From an uncultured Planctomycetaceae bacterium (lineage in GTDB: Bacteria; Planctomycetota; Planctomycetia; Planctomycetales; Planctomycetaceae), in assembly GCA_903921605.1 (NCBI GenBank), contig CAIXQV010000798.1:1-5269 (forward strand): a stretch of DNA of 5,269 nt. Direction: 5' to 3'. Below the pieces are notes generated by a model that worked only from the letters and a program-made list of their open reading frames with translations, had not been told where the DNA came from and searched no databases. Position 1 is the first letter of the stretch; the number at the start of each line of letters is the position of its first letter. The position numbers and the translations under genes were made by a program. This document shows, piece after piece, positions 1 through 5,269 of the stretch.

Positions 1-211
1 ATGACACTTAAGATGTGCAAACCGCGTGTCGGAGCGGAAGCCGCCAAGGCGTTTGGAGCGTTTCGTTTTTGAGTCGCACCCGAAACGTCAGAGTGTTCAC
101 GCTTGCGGGTGGAATTAGTTGCAGGCTTAGTAATGCGGCTGTTTTGTTCCAGCGAACAAGATCTGTGAGCTGCCCAAGGCTGGATGGTCGTTTTCTGCGG
201 GCGGAAAACGA
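1..211. other. Left edge, no supportable gene
   Basis: No open frame here carries a recognisable protein motif. One short frame runs from the first base to a TGA at 70-72 and reads MTLKMCKPRVGAEAAKAFGA then FRF. It could be the tail of a gene entering from the left, but 23 residues without a motif cannot decide this. A longer open frame (15-296) runs straight through the tRNA gene on the other strand and is not credible. A small inverted repeat, CGTTTCG (59-65) with CGAAACG (81-87), could form a 7-bp stem with a 15-nt loop, which would fit a weak terminator or leader hairpin. The confidence is that the region is non-coding apart from a possible gene tail. Confidence 0.5.
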
Positions 212-239
212 AAAAGCCCGCAGTAAACTGCGGGCTTTT
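212..239 (-). terminator. Rho-independent terminator of the tRNA-Ser gene
   Basis: An exact inverted repeat pairs 212-224 (AAAAGCCCGCAGT) with 227-239 (ACTGCGGGCTTTT). The usable hairpin has a GC-rich 8-bp core, GCCCGCAG/CTGCGGGC, and a 4-nt loop. Read leftward, the stem is followed by a run of five T (complement of 211-215), the classic intrinsic terminator form. It starts 4 bases past the tRNA 3' end. Because the stem ends in A/T runs on both sides it could also stop rightward transcription. The leftward role is better supported because the tRNA is the adjacent gene. Confidence 0.88.
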
Positions 240-242
240 AAG

Positions 243-331
243 CGGAGAGAGAGGGATTCGAACCCTCGGACCCCATTTCTGGAGTCACATCATTAGCAAT
301 GATGCGCATTCGGCCACTCTGCCATCTCTCC
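243..331 (-). tRNA. tRNA-Ser (anticodon GCU)
   Basis: The complementary strand folds as a complete class II tRNA of 89 nt. The acceptor stem is GGAGAGA (331-325) with TCTCTCC (250-244), followed by discriminator G at 243, as expected for serine. The anticodon stem is CATCA/TGATG around the loop TTGCTAA, giving anticodon GCT, which reads AGC and AGU codons. A long variable arm, GACTCC/GGGGTC, is typical of tRNA-Ser. The T arm is GAGGG, loop TTCGAAT, CCCTC. The 3' CCA is not encoded: the bases after the discriminator read CTT, so CCA must be added by tRNA nucleotidyltransferase. A strong terminator follows directly, and the gene appears to be transcribed alone. Confidence 0.97.
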
Positions 332-373
332 TCACGAACAAAATCTGACGCTACAGAGTGTTTCGCGAGACAC

Positions 374-401
374 ATGATAATCGGTTCCCGTTCGGAAACA
401 A
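374..401 (-). promoter_or_regulatory. Possible sigma70-type promoter for tRNA-Ser
   Basis: On the leftward strand, TTGTTT (401-396) and TATCAT (379-374) are separated by 16 bases. They resemble the -35 TTGACA and -10 TATAAT boxes (4 of 6 matches each). Transcription would start near 367, leaving about 35 nt of leader before the tRNA 5' end at 331, a plausible distance. This is a pattern match by eye, and promoter consensus in planctomycetes is loosely defined. Confidence 0.35.
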
Positions 402-769
402 GTTCACCGGAATTTTCCTCGTTCTCGAAGGTGCCGCTATTACCGTCAAAAATCGATCGTTTCTTGACGGCAGGGGAGCTTCTGTTTAACCTCAATCTGC
501 CGGAAACCTAAGAACCGGGGCTGGACACGACCGATTTTGAAGCGCACTCTTCATATGTGGGCGAAGAAAATTCATTCAAGTCCGCAAGGTTCTTTGTGTC
601 GATGTCCCTATAGTGTCTTGCAAAAGAGGTCAGGAACCAATCGTGCGAAGCGCCCTTTGGGCCAGTTGGTTCGTGGCTCAGTACCTTTTTTACACGCCCC
701 AATCCCGCCTTTACCGTCATGAACATCCCCACAGGTGATCATGACGATCCGGTCCCCCGCCTTACCGCC

Positions 770-773
770 GGAG
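770..773 (+). promoter_or_regulatory. Ribosome binding site selecting the DUF1501 start
   Basis: GGAG lies 6 bases before the ATG at 780, an ideal Shine-Dalgarno distance. The in-frame upstream alternatives, GTG at 735 and ATG at 741, have only a weak AGG (733-735) in front. This site, together with the family's usual N-terminus beginning at the 780 start, favours 780. Confidence 0.6.
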
Positions 774-779
774 TTTGCC

Positions 780-2135
780 ATGTTGAATATTCTCGGACGT
801 GCATCCAAATACTGCGATGGAATTTCTCGTCGTGGTTTCATGAAAATCGGCGGCTTCTCCATGGGAGCAGCCGGCGGCGTCAATCTTGCAAATCTGATGC
901 GAGCCGAAGCCGTCGCTGGCACCGCTGCGACCGGCGCGAATAAATCGATCATCAATATTTTCCTTGGTGGCGGTCCTCCTCATCAGGACATGTGGGACAT
1001 CAAGACCGAGGCTCCTCGCGAAATCCGCGGCGAATTCAATCCGATCGACACGGCGGTGCCCGGAATTCAAATTGGTGAGTGCTTCCCCAAACTGGCGGCC
1101 ATCATGGATCGCCTGGTCGTGGTGCGATCCGTTGTTGGCTGTGACGGGGGACATGATGGTTTCCAGTGTTTGACCGGATGGGATCGCCGCAGCATGGAAT
1201 CTGTCGGAGGCCGTCCGGCAATCGGTTCAGTTCTCGGAAAAATCTACGGTCCACGTGATCCCGGAATCCCGGCGTCAGTTGCGCTGGCCGACAAAACTTC
1301 GCATGTGCCCTGGTCAGAACCAGGACCAGCCGGCTTCCTTGGCGCGGCTTACCAGCCATTTCGACCCAACGGAAATGGGATGGAAGATCTGACACTCAAT
1401 GGCGTCACGCTGGACCGCCTTGACGATCGTCGATCATTGCTGAAGGGACTCGATCAGCTTAAGCGTCAGACTGATTCGAGCGGCATGATGGCCGGAGTTG
1501 ATTCGTTCACTGAAGCCGCGTTCGGCGTTCTGACGTCAAATCGTCTGGCTGCCGCACTGGATATTTCTCAGGAGCCTGCAGAAGTTCGCGCTCGCTACGG
1601 TGACGGAAAGCCTTATCAGTTCCAGTATGACGGAGCACCGACCTGTAATGAACAGATCCTGATGGCTCGTCGTTTGGTTGAAGCTGGCGTTCGTTCGGTA
1701 ACTCTTTCTTATGGACGCTGGGACAGCCACGGAAAGAACTTTGATCTCGTTCGCGATCATGGATCAAAACTCGATCAAGGTGTCAGCGCGCTGGTGCTGG
1801 ATCTTGAAGAACGCGGCATGCTGAATGATGTCACCGTTTTGGTCTGGGGCGAATTCGGCCGTACGCCACGTATCAACGACGGTGCTGGACGAGACCATTG
1901 GCCACAGGTCAGTTGTGCTCTGATGGCGGGTGGCGGAATGAGAACCGGTCAGGCCATTGGCTCAACAAATCGACTGGGCGAATACGCAGCTTCTCGTCCC
2001 GTGCATGTGCAGGAAATCATTGGCACGGCTTATCACAATCTCGGTATCGACGTGATGAACACGACGTTGGCGGACCCAACCGGACGGCCTCAGTTCCTTG
2101 TTGATCTGCGTGAACCAATGCGAGAGCTGGTTTAG
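780..2135 (+). CDS. DUF1501 domain-containing protein, Tat-exported
   Basis: This encodes a 451-residue DUF1501 protein (Pfam PF07394, a family placed with the alkaline phosphatase/sulfatase-like fold). Its substrate is unknown. Residues 16-22, SRRGFMK, form a twin-arginine export motif followed by a hydrophobic, glycine- and alanine-rich segment and a likely signal-peptidase site near AEA (42-44). The mature protein should therefore be folded before export. Family landmarks follow in order: LGGGPPHQDMWD (62-73), RGEF (83-86), GGHDGF (123-128), WDSH (314-317), and GEFGRTPRINDGAGRDHWP (357-375). The conserved Asp and His residues (D70, H125, D315, H317, D372, H373) are candidate metal ligands by analogy with alkaline phosphatases; this is inference. 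Length is normal for the family and the frame is intact. Starting at 735 or 741 would add 13-15 atypical residues ahead of the usual MLNILG beginning. Many planctomycete DUF1501 genes follow a DUF1549/DUF1553 cytochrome-like gene, but none is visible upstream here. Confidence 0.93.
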   Translation: MLNILGRASKYCDGISRRGFMKIGGFSMGAAGGVNLANLMRAEAVAGTAATGANKSIINIFLGGGPPHQDMWDIKTEAPREIRGEFNPIDTAVPGIQIGECFPKLAAIMDRLVVVRSVVGCDGGHDGFQCLTGWDRRSMESVGGRPAIGSVLGKIYGPRDPGIPASVALADKTSHVPWSEPGPAGFLGAAYQPFRPNGNGMEDLTLNGVTLDRLDDRRSLLKGLDQLKRQTDSSGMMAGVDSFTEAAFGVLTSNRLAAALDISQEPAEVRARYGDGKPYQFQYDGAPTCNEQILMARRLVEAGVRSVTLSYGRWDSHGKNFDLVRDHGSKLDQGVSALVLDLEERGMLNDVTVLVWGEFGRTPRINDGAGRDHWPQVSCALMAGGGMRTGQAIGSTNRLGEYAASRPVHVQEIIGTAYHNLGIDVMNTTLADPTGRPQFLVDLREPMRELV

Positions 2136-2159
2136 CGGCCTGAGGATTCTTTTTCTTCG

Positions 2160-2180
2160 CCACCGGGTTCACCCCGGTGG
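2160..2180. terminator. Hairpin between convergent genes, possible terminator
   Basis: CCACCGGG (2160-2167) pairs perfectly with CCCGGTGG (2173-2180) around a 5-nt loop. It sits 25 bases past the DUF1501 stop and 68 bases past the end of the opposing Lpt gene, where a shared bidirectional terminator would be expected. Neither strand has a U-tract after the stem. The T-rich run (2150-2157) lies before it on the rightward strand. Termination by this hairpin alone is therefore uncertain, and a role in mRNA 3'-end protection is equally possible. Confidence 0.5.
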
Positions 2181-2247
2181 TCAACAGGCATTGGCACCAC
2201 TTCGGCTGCGCTGCAAGTCATCACAGCTTCTCAGTGCGTCGTCGCCG

Positions 2248-3369
2248 TCAGGTCTGCACCAAACCTGAAGTCCACGCACTGGCGACTCCGGTGACAACGA
2301 CAGGAATCCACGCGGCGAGATCAGCCGCAATCAGTCCGGTTCCGCCAAGAGCAAAGCTGGCTTCGGTGAGCCCGTAGAAGAGTCCCAGGACAGCCGCACA
2401 GACCGCCATGTTGGTAATCAGACTGTGTGATTCTTTTCGGAACACCAGCGGCAATGCAATCGCGATATTGATCAGGCACAGGATTGGTCGAGTGAGTCGG
2501 CAGTGCAGAGCCATGCTTTGACGCCGCACCGGAATTGGCCCCGTCGCTGGATTGCGAAGTCTCTGAATCAACTGGATCGAAGACAAAAACTGAACATTAC
2601 GTCCTCGATTATACAACTGATCGAAGCTGACATCGGACACGATGAATACGTCTTTGCCGTTGCGACTCGGGATCACTCGCTGCCGGCCTTCTTCGGTCAG
2701 AATGTTTTCATCGAAGACACCGATCAGATTCTGCAGTAGCCAGCCGGAAGGTGACTTGTCCGTTGCGTTGACGTAGCGAGCTTTCTCGGCCTTCAACACA
2801 AAGAAGTGACGCGACAACTGCGGCGTCGGCAACTGAAAGCCAGCACCAATCAAAGTTTGTTCTTTGATCAGAACCTGATCACCATCGATATGCATCAGAT
2901 GGTTGGAGTGGTCATAGACGGCTTCAACTTTCTGCACCTGAGCCAGCTCGCTGCCGCGCGGTGTCTGCAGCGGAATTGCAAAGGCCGGGATGATAATTTC
3001 CTGATTAAGAATCAGCGCGCCGTTAAGGATCATTGCCGCGACCAGCAAAGGTTTGAGCAATCGAAAAGCCGGAATGCCGGCCGCGAGAAGGGGGAATGTT
3101 TCCGAGTTCTTGCGCAGCAGGCCGAGCACCGCGATGACTGACACAACGATCAGCATCGGCCCGGCCATTTCAAAGAACTGGAACGCTCGATAGAAGTAAT
3201 AGAGGCCAATCTGAGTCAACAGATTGACTATGGTTGACGCATTCCCCTGGAAGTCATCAACGTTCGTGAAGAGATCGATCACGATGTACAAACCGTACGC
3301 TGACACGAACAGCACGACGAACGTGTGTATCAATCGTCCCAGCAGATATCGGTCGAAGGTTGTAAACAT
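2248..3369 (-). CDS. LptF/LptG family lipopolysaccharide export permease
   Basis: This encodes a 373-residue inner-membrane permease of the LptF/LptG (YjgP/YjgQ) family. With the ATPase LptB, such proteins extract lipopolysaccharide from the inner membrane and pass it to the periplasmic Lpt bridge. The architecture is complete. Membrane helices lie near residues 13-33, 66-86 and 103-122, followed by a periplasmic domain of about 160 residues (125-285, beta-jellyroll in the family), then helices near 295-311, 317-335 and 345-365. The cytoplasmic loop NSETFPLLAAGIPAFRLLKP (88-107) matches the family's coupling-helix region that contacts LptB. The ATG at 3369 is chosen because MFTTFDRYLLGRL is the typical family beginning. 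A TTG at 3402 would add 11 unusual residues. Neither start has a good Shine-Dalgarno. Whether it acts as LptF or LptG cannot be told, and the partner permease is not in this window. Confidence 0.9.
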   Translation of the reverse strand: MFTTFDRYLLGRLIHTFVVLFVSAYGLYIVIDLFTNVDDFQGNASTIVNLLTQIGLYYFYRAFQFFEMAGPMLIVVSVIAVLGLLRKNSETFPLLAAGIPAFRLLKPLLVAAMILNGALILNQEIIIPAFAIPLQTPRGSELAQVQKVEAVYDHSNHLMHIDGDQVLIKEQTLIGAGFQLPTPQLSRHFFVLKAEKARYVNATDKSPSGWLLQNLIGVFDENILTEEGRQRVIPSRNGKDVFIVSDVSFDQLYNRGRNVQFLSSIQLIQRLRNPATGPIPVRRQSMALHCRLTRPILCLINIAIALPLVFRKESHSLITNMAVCAAVLGLFYGLTEASFALGGTGLIAADLAAWIPVVVTGVASAWTSGLVQT

Positions 3370-3379
3370 CGCAGTGGTG

Positions 3380-3407
3380 AGTATTTCCTGACGCCGTGGC
3401 AAATACT
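3380..3407 (-). other. Possible leader hairpin before the Lpt start codon
   Basis: AGTATTT (leftward strand, 3407-3401) pairs with AAATACT (3386-3380) around a 14-nt loop. The 7-bp, AU-rich stem ends 10 bases before the ATG at 3369 and covers part of the only purine-rich stretch upstream (AGGAAAT, 3390-3384). If transcribed it could affect translation, but the stem is weak and may be chance. Confidence 0.25.
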
Positions 3408-3622
3408 GACCAAATAAGGATTTAGGGCCAGTCGCCAGGTCGCCGTTTCGTCATGAAACAGGCAGGGGAATTACAGTTCAGGCATCGGTTTCAGGTCAAG
3501 AGCGATAAACAGGCCCGAAACACGCTCCTGATCCTTCGGAACGTCCCTTTTCGCTGGAGAGTCCGCCCTCCTGGACTGCGGCAGCCTGGTGCCAATTTAG
3601 TGAGGCGGCCGATGGCTAAGCC

Positions 3623-3663
3623 GGGGTGTGGTTCGTTTGGGGGTTTTAGGGGGCTGTGAGGGG
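3623..3663 (+). other. Candidate G-quadruplex
   Basis: Four runs of at least four G occur on the rightward strand: 3623-3626, 3639-3643, 3649-3653 and 3660-3663. They are separated by loops of 12, 5 and 6 bases. Each run could supply three or four stacked tetrads, so folding is plausible despite the long first loop. The run lies about 360 bp upstream of the methyltransferase start, in DNA with no credible gene. Confidence 0.5.
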
Positions 3664-3666
3664 ATG

Positions 3667-3708
3667 TTTGAAACTCTCTCTCGAGGCCTATTCTGGCCGC
3701 GTTTCAAA
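3667..3708. repeat. Nested inverted repeat
   Basis: TTTGAAAC (3667-3674) is the exact reverse complement of GTTTCAAA (3701-3708). Inside lies a second pair, GGCC (3685-3688) with GGCC (3695-3698), around a 6-nt loop. Together they could form a two-part stem with an internal bulge. It begins 4 bases after the last G-run of the quadruplex candidate. Its function is unknown. Confidence 0.35.
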
Positions 3709-4022
3709 GGCACCCAGAGTTCCAGACTCCTTCGCTAATCGCTATCTGATTCCGTATGCGGCCACGATTTCGGGCTATCCTTTGATGGTCTCCTGTAAAC
3801 TTCCGGCCTCAGGTTCACTCGTGCGGAGAGCAAAACAGCTGTCCACAGCAGGCTGTGGAGTCGAAAGCAGCAGCGGGCTGCCGCACTCCAAAGGAAGTTT
3901 GAAGCGAATTTCCCGTGGCTGATTGAAACCTCTGGAAACCTGGTCCACTATGGTGGCCTCGATGGGTAGACTGACCCTCTTCGTCGCTGTGTCACCAGAG
4001 AAATCAGTCCTGAAGTCGCATT

Positions 4023-5269
4023 ATGAACCGTCGTCCTAATCCTGGCCCTCGAAAAGACAATCGCGGCAAGTCTACCACGCCGAAAAAACAATATCCGACC
4101 AGTCCGCCTTATGTCGGCCCTTCTGATCCGAGTTCTGGCGCATCAGGTCCAGCGTCATCCGGTCCTCCGGTTGGCAGGCCGTCATTTTCAAGGTCGCAGT
4201 CTTCACGCCCTCAATCGTCTGGGGATAAATCATCTGGACCCGGGGCATCTGGCCCGAGGTCATCTGGGCCTCGGGCATCCGGACCACGCGGATCTGGACC
4301 TCGGGCACAACAGCGAAGAGAAGCTCCAATCCAGGATGATGACGATCAGGAGTTTGTGGCTCCGCCGGCCAGTAAAGAGCAAACATCGCAGATGATTCGC
4401 CAGCGAACAAAGCTGGGGCCAAACAAATCTGAGCCGATTCCGATCGTGTATGCCAAGTCCAGAACTCTGCATCCGATCCTCTTCCGCAAGCGGCTGTCAC
4501 GAATTGAAGATGCCCGCCCCGGAGATCTTGCGGCGGTCTATGCTGAAGGCTATCACAGCCCGATGGGCTACGGGTTGTATAATCCTCGCAGTGAAATGGC
4601 GCTGAGGATGCTGTGGAATTCGCCGGAGATGCCGGACGATGCCGCGTGGGCGCAGAAGTTGGCCACAGCAGTCTCACTGCGACGTGACGTGCTGAAGCTG
4701 GATTCCGTGTCCAATGCATGGCGAGTCATCCACGCGGAATCAGACGGTCTGTCGGGCCTGGTGGTTGATCGTTTCGGCGATGTGTTGTCGGCGGAAACGT
4801 TCGGCCTTGGGATGTACCAGCGTGCGAGCCTGTTGATGCCGATGCTGGCGGAACAGATGGGGACAAAGCACTGGATCGTTCGTACGAGTCCTCAGTTTCT
4901 GTCGCAGGAAGGCTGCGATCCTCCGTCGTTTTCTTCAGAGGGTTGCCCATCGCAGGTTGTTATCAACGAACATGGGACTCGATTTCGCGTGAAATTTGAA
5001 GGTGGCCACAAGACCGGCTTCTTCTGTGATCAGCGGGATAATCGCAAGAAACTGGCAGATTTCTGTCAGGGGAAAAGTGTTCTCGATCTTTGCTGCTACA
5101 CCGGTGGGTTTTCCGTGCAGGCCAAAACACTCGGGCAGGCTGAAGAAGTCATCGGCGTTGATCTCGATGAAGAACCGCTCGTGGTTGCTCGTGAGAATGC
5201 CAACCTGAATCAGGCTCGAGTCCGCTTTGTGCAGGCCGATGCGTTCAGTTATATGCGTGAAATGATTCG
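4023..5269 (+). CDS. RlmI-type class I SAM-dependent 23S rRNA cytosine methyltransferase, 3' end cut by window
   Basis: This 415-codon frame is open to the window edge. In E. coli the RlmI family (COG1092) makes 5-methylcytosine at 23S rRNA position 1962. Residues about 139-205 form the N-terminal PUA-like RNA-binding domain. HAESDGLSGLVVDRFGDVL follows, with the family signature GGHKTGFFCDQRDNR at 327-341. The SAM-binding motif I is VLDLCCYTGGFS (353-364), and the acidic motif II is GVDLDEE (378-384). The downstream DPP motif and the conserved Cys-containing segment lie beyond the window. About 140-150 residues are probably missing, judged from E. coli RlmI (396 aa). The start at 4023 is firm on the upstream side, because an in-frame TGA sits at 4011-4013, but no clear ribosome binding site precedes it. 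Oddly, about 138 residues of Ser/Gly/Pro/Arg-rich, probably disordered sequence come before the PUA domain, including five SGPRx repeats (71-95) and an acidic DDDD (105-108). Exact target-site equivalence to RlmI is inferred. Confidence 0.92.
   Translation, partial: MNRRPNPGPRKDNRGKSTTPKKQYPTSPPYVGPSDPSSGASGPASSGPPVGRPSFSRSQSSRPQSSGDKSSGPGASGPRSSGPRASGPRGSGPRAQQRREAPIQDDDDQEFVAPPASKEQTSQMIRQRTKLGPNKSEPIPIVYAKSRTLHPILFRKRLSRIEDARPGDLAAVYAEGYHSPMGYGLYNPRSEMALRMLWNSPEMPDDAAWAQKLATAVSLRRDVLKLDSVSNAWRVIHAESDGLSGLVVDRFGDVLSAETFGLGMYQRASLLMPMLAEQMGTKHWIVRTSPQFLSQEGCDPPSFSSEGCPSQVVINEHGTRFRVKFEGGHKTGFFCDQRDNRKKLADFCQGKSVLDLCCYTGGFSVQAKTLGQAEEVIGVDLDEEPLVVARENANLNQARVRFVQADAFSYMREMI
4233..4307 (+). 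repeat. In-frame 15-bp tandem repeat, five units (SGPRx)
   Basis: Five consecutive 15-bp units encode SGPGA, SGPRS, SGPRA, SGPRG and SGPRA, residues 71-95 of the methyltransferase. The units differ mainly at third codon positions: glycine is GGA, GGC or GGG, proline is CCC, CCG, CCT or CCA, and arginine is AGG, CGG or CGC. The peptide is thus better conserved than the DNA. Looser SGP copies occur earlier, at residues 38-49. The repeat is basic and flexible, and resembles RNA-binding tails in composition. Confidence 0.85.

Larger units (their letters stand above)
332..779. other. Non-coding spacer between the tRNA and DUF1501 genes
   Basis: This stretch of about 450 bp separates the leftward tRNA-Ser from the rightward DUF1501 gene. 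Short open frames exist on both strands (for example 537-722 rightward and 508-732 leftward). None has a good ribosome binding site, a known motif or a convincing composition, and they overlap one another. The only element I would name is the tRNA promoter candidate at 374-401. The promoter of the DUF1501 gene should lie here. TATAGT at 609-614 resembles a -10 box, but I find no matching -35 at proper spacing. Confidence 0.6.
3572..3890. repeat. Imperfect inverted-repeat pair bounding a 319-bp segment
   Basis: The 15-mer TGGACTGCGGCAGCC at 3572-3586 matches the reverse complement of 3876-3890 (TGGAGTGCGGCAGCC) at 14 of 15 positions. The two arms face each other across 289 bp of non-coding DNA. 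Such terminal inverted repeats around a few hundred non-coding bases resemble a miniature mobile element or a dispersed intergenic repeat. I see no clear target-site duplication outside the arms, and no transposase. The segment holds the G-quadruplex candidate and the hairpin at 3667-3708. The match itself is seen directly; the mobile-element reading is inference. Confidence 0.4.
3370..4022. other. Non-coding region between divergent genes
   Basis: About 650 bp separate the divergent Lpt and methyltransferase genes, so both promoters should lie here. Open frames at 3453-3659 and 3656-3922 have no motif or ribosome binding site and look non-coding. The region is rich in short inverted repeats: GTTTC/GAAAC (3445-3459), AGTCC/GGACT (3560-3577), CCACAG/CTGTGG (3843-3858), GCAGC/GCTGC (3870-3881) and CCAC/GTGG (3945-3956). 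Larger structures are listed separately. A TTGAAA at 3923-3928 resembles a -35 box, but no good -10 sits at normal spacing. Such hairpin density is more than simple promoter spacing would need, and suggests a repeat remnant or structured RNA leader. Confidence 0.55.

Noticed and set aside
15..296. 93-codon rightward open frame
   Set aside because: It runs through the terminator and into the tRNA-Ser gene, and has no recognisable domain.
243..331. tRNA gene as an integration (att) site
   Set aside because: No integrase gene and no second copy of the tRNA 3' end is visible in the window.
508..732. 74-codon leftward open frame starting GTG at 732
   Set aside because: It has no family resemblance and no ribosome binding site, and it overlaps other equally weak frames in spacer DNA.
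2503..3141. Two rightward open frames (2503-2739 and 2806-3141)
   Set aside because: Both are antisense to the intact Lpt permease gene.
3570..3895. CRISPR-like or direct-repeat array
   Set aside because: The repeats are inverted, few and irregularly spaced. There are no regularly spaced direct repeats and no cas genes.
3656..3922. 88-codon rightward open frame
   Set aside because: It starts with GTG inside the G-run segment, has no Shine-Dalgarno, and translates hairpin-rich DNA into a serine-rich peptide without a motif.
3923..3954. Promoter candidate TTGAAA with TATGGT
   Set aside because: The spacing is 20 bases, too long for a normal sigma70 promoter. At 17 bases the hexamer CACTAT matches only 3 of 6 positions.
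4072..4719. 215-codon leftward open frame
   Set aside because: It lies antisense to the methyltransferase gene, whose tail and PUA-domain sequence explain the DNA. Its peptide has no motif and reflects the repetitive codons on the other strand.
4996..5208. 70-codon rightward open frame
   Set aside because: It is out of frame within the conserved methyltransferase core, which shows clear RlmI motifs in the true frame.

Overview
The window looks like a piece of a planctomycete chromosome with moderate G+C (roughly mid-50s percent by eye). The main evidence is the Tat-exported DUF1501 protein, a family strongly expanded in Planctomycetes. Other support comes from wide gene spacing, poorly conserved ribosome binding sites, a tRNA gene without an encoded CCA end, and a Gram-negative LptF/LptG permease. 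The genus cannot be fixed from this sequence.

Layout, left to right. Positions 1-211 hold no gene I can support. A strong intrinsic terminator (212-239) follows the 3' end of a leftward tRNA-Ser(GCU) gene (243-331), and a plausible promoter for that tRNA lies at 374-401. A non-coding stretch (332-779) leads to a rightward DUF1501 gene, best started at 780 and ending at 2135. A hairpin at 2160-2180 separates it from a convergent, leftward LptF/LptG-family permease gene (2248-3369). A 650-bp non-coding region (3370-4022) follows. It contains a pair of inverted 15-mers about 290 bp apart, a G-quadruplex candidate between them, and several smaller hairpins. Last is a rightward gene (4023 to beyond 5269) for an RlmI-type 23S rRNA cytosine methyltransferase. 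It is easy to miss because its stop codon lies outside the window.

The genes do not form one operon. The DUF1501 and Lpt genes converge, the Lpt and methyltransferase genes diverge, and the tRNA has its own terminator. They read as separate functions: serine decoding, an exported protein of unknown function, outer-membrane lipopolysaccharide export, and 23S rRNA modification.

I see no defence system, CRISPR array, insertion sequence or other new multi-gene system. The points most worth a second look are the long repetitive Ser-Gly-Pro-Arg tail in front of the methyltransferase, the inverted-repeat/G-quadruplex segment just upstream of it, and the spare hairpin arm beside the tRNA terminator.
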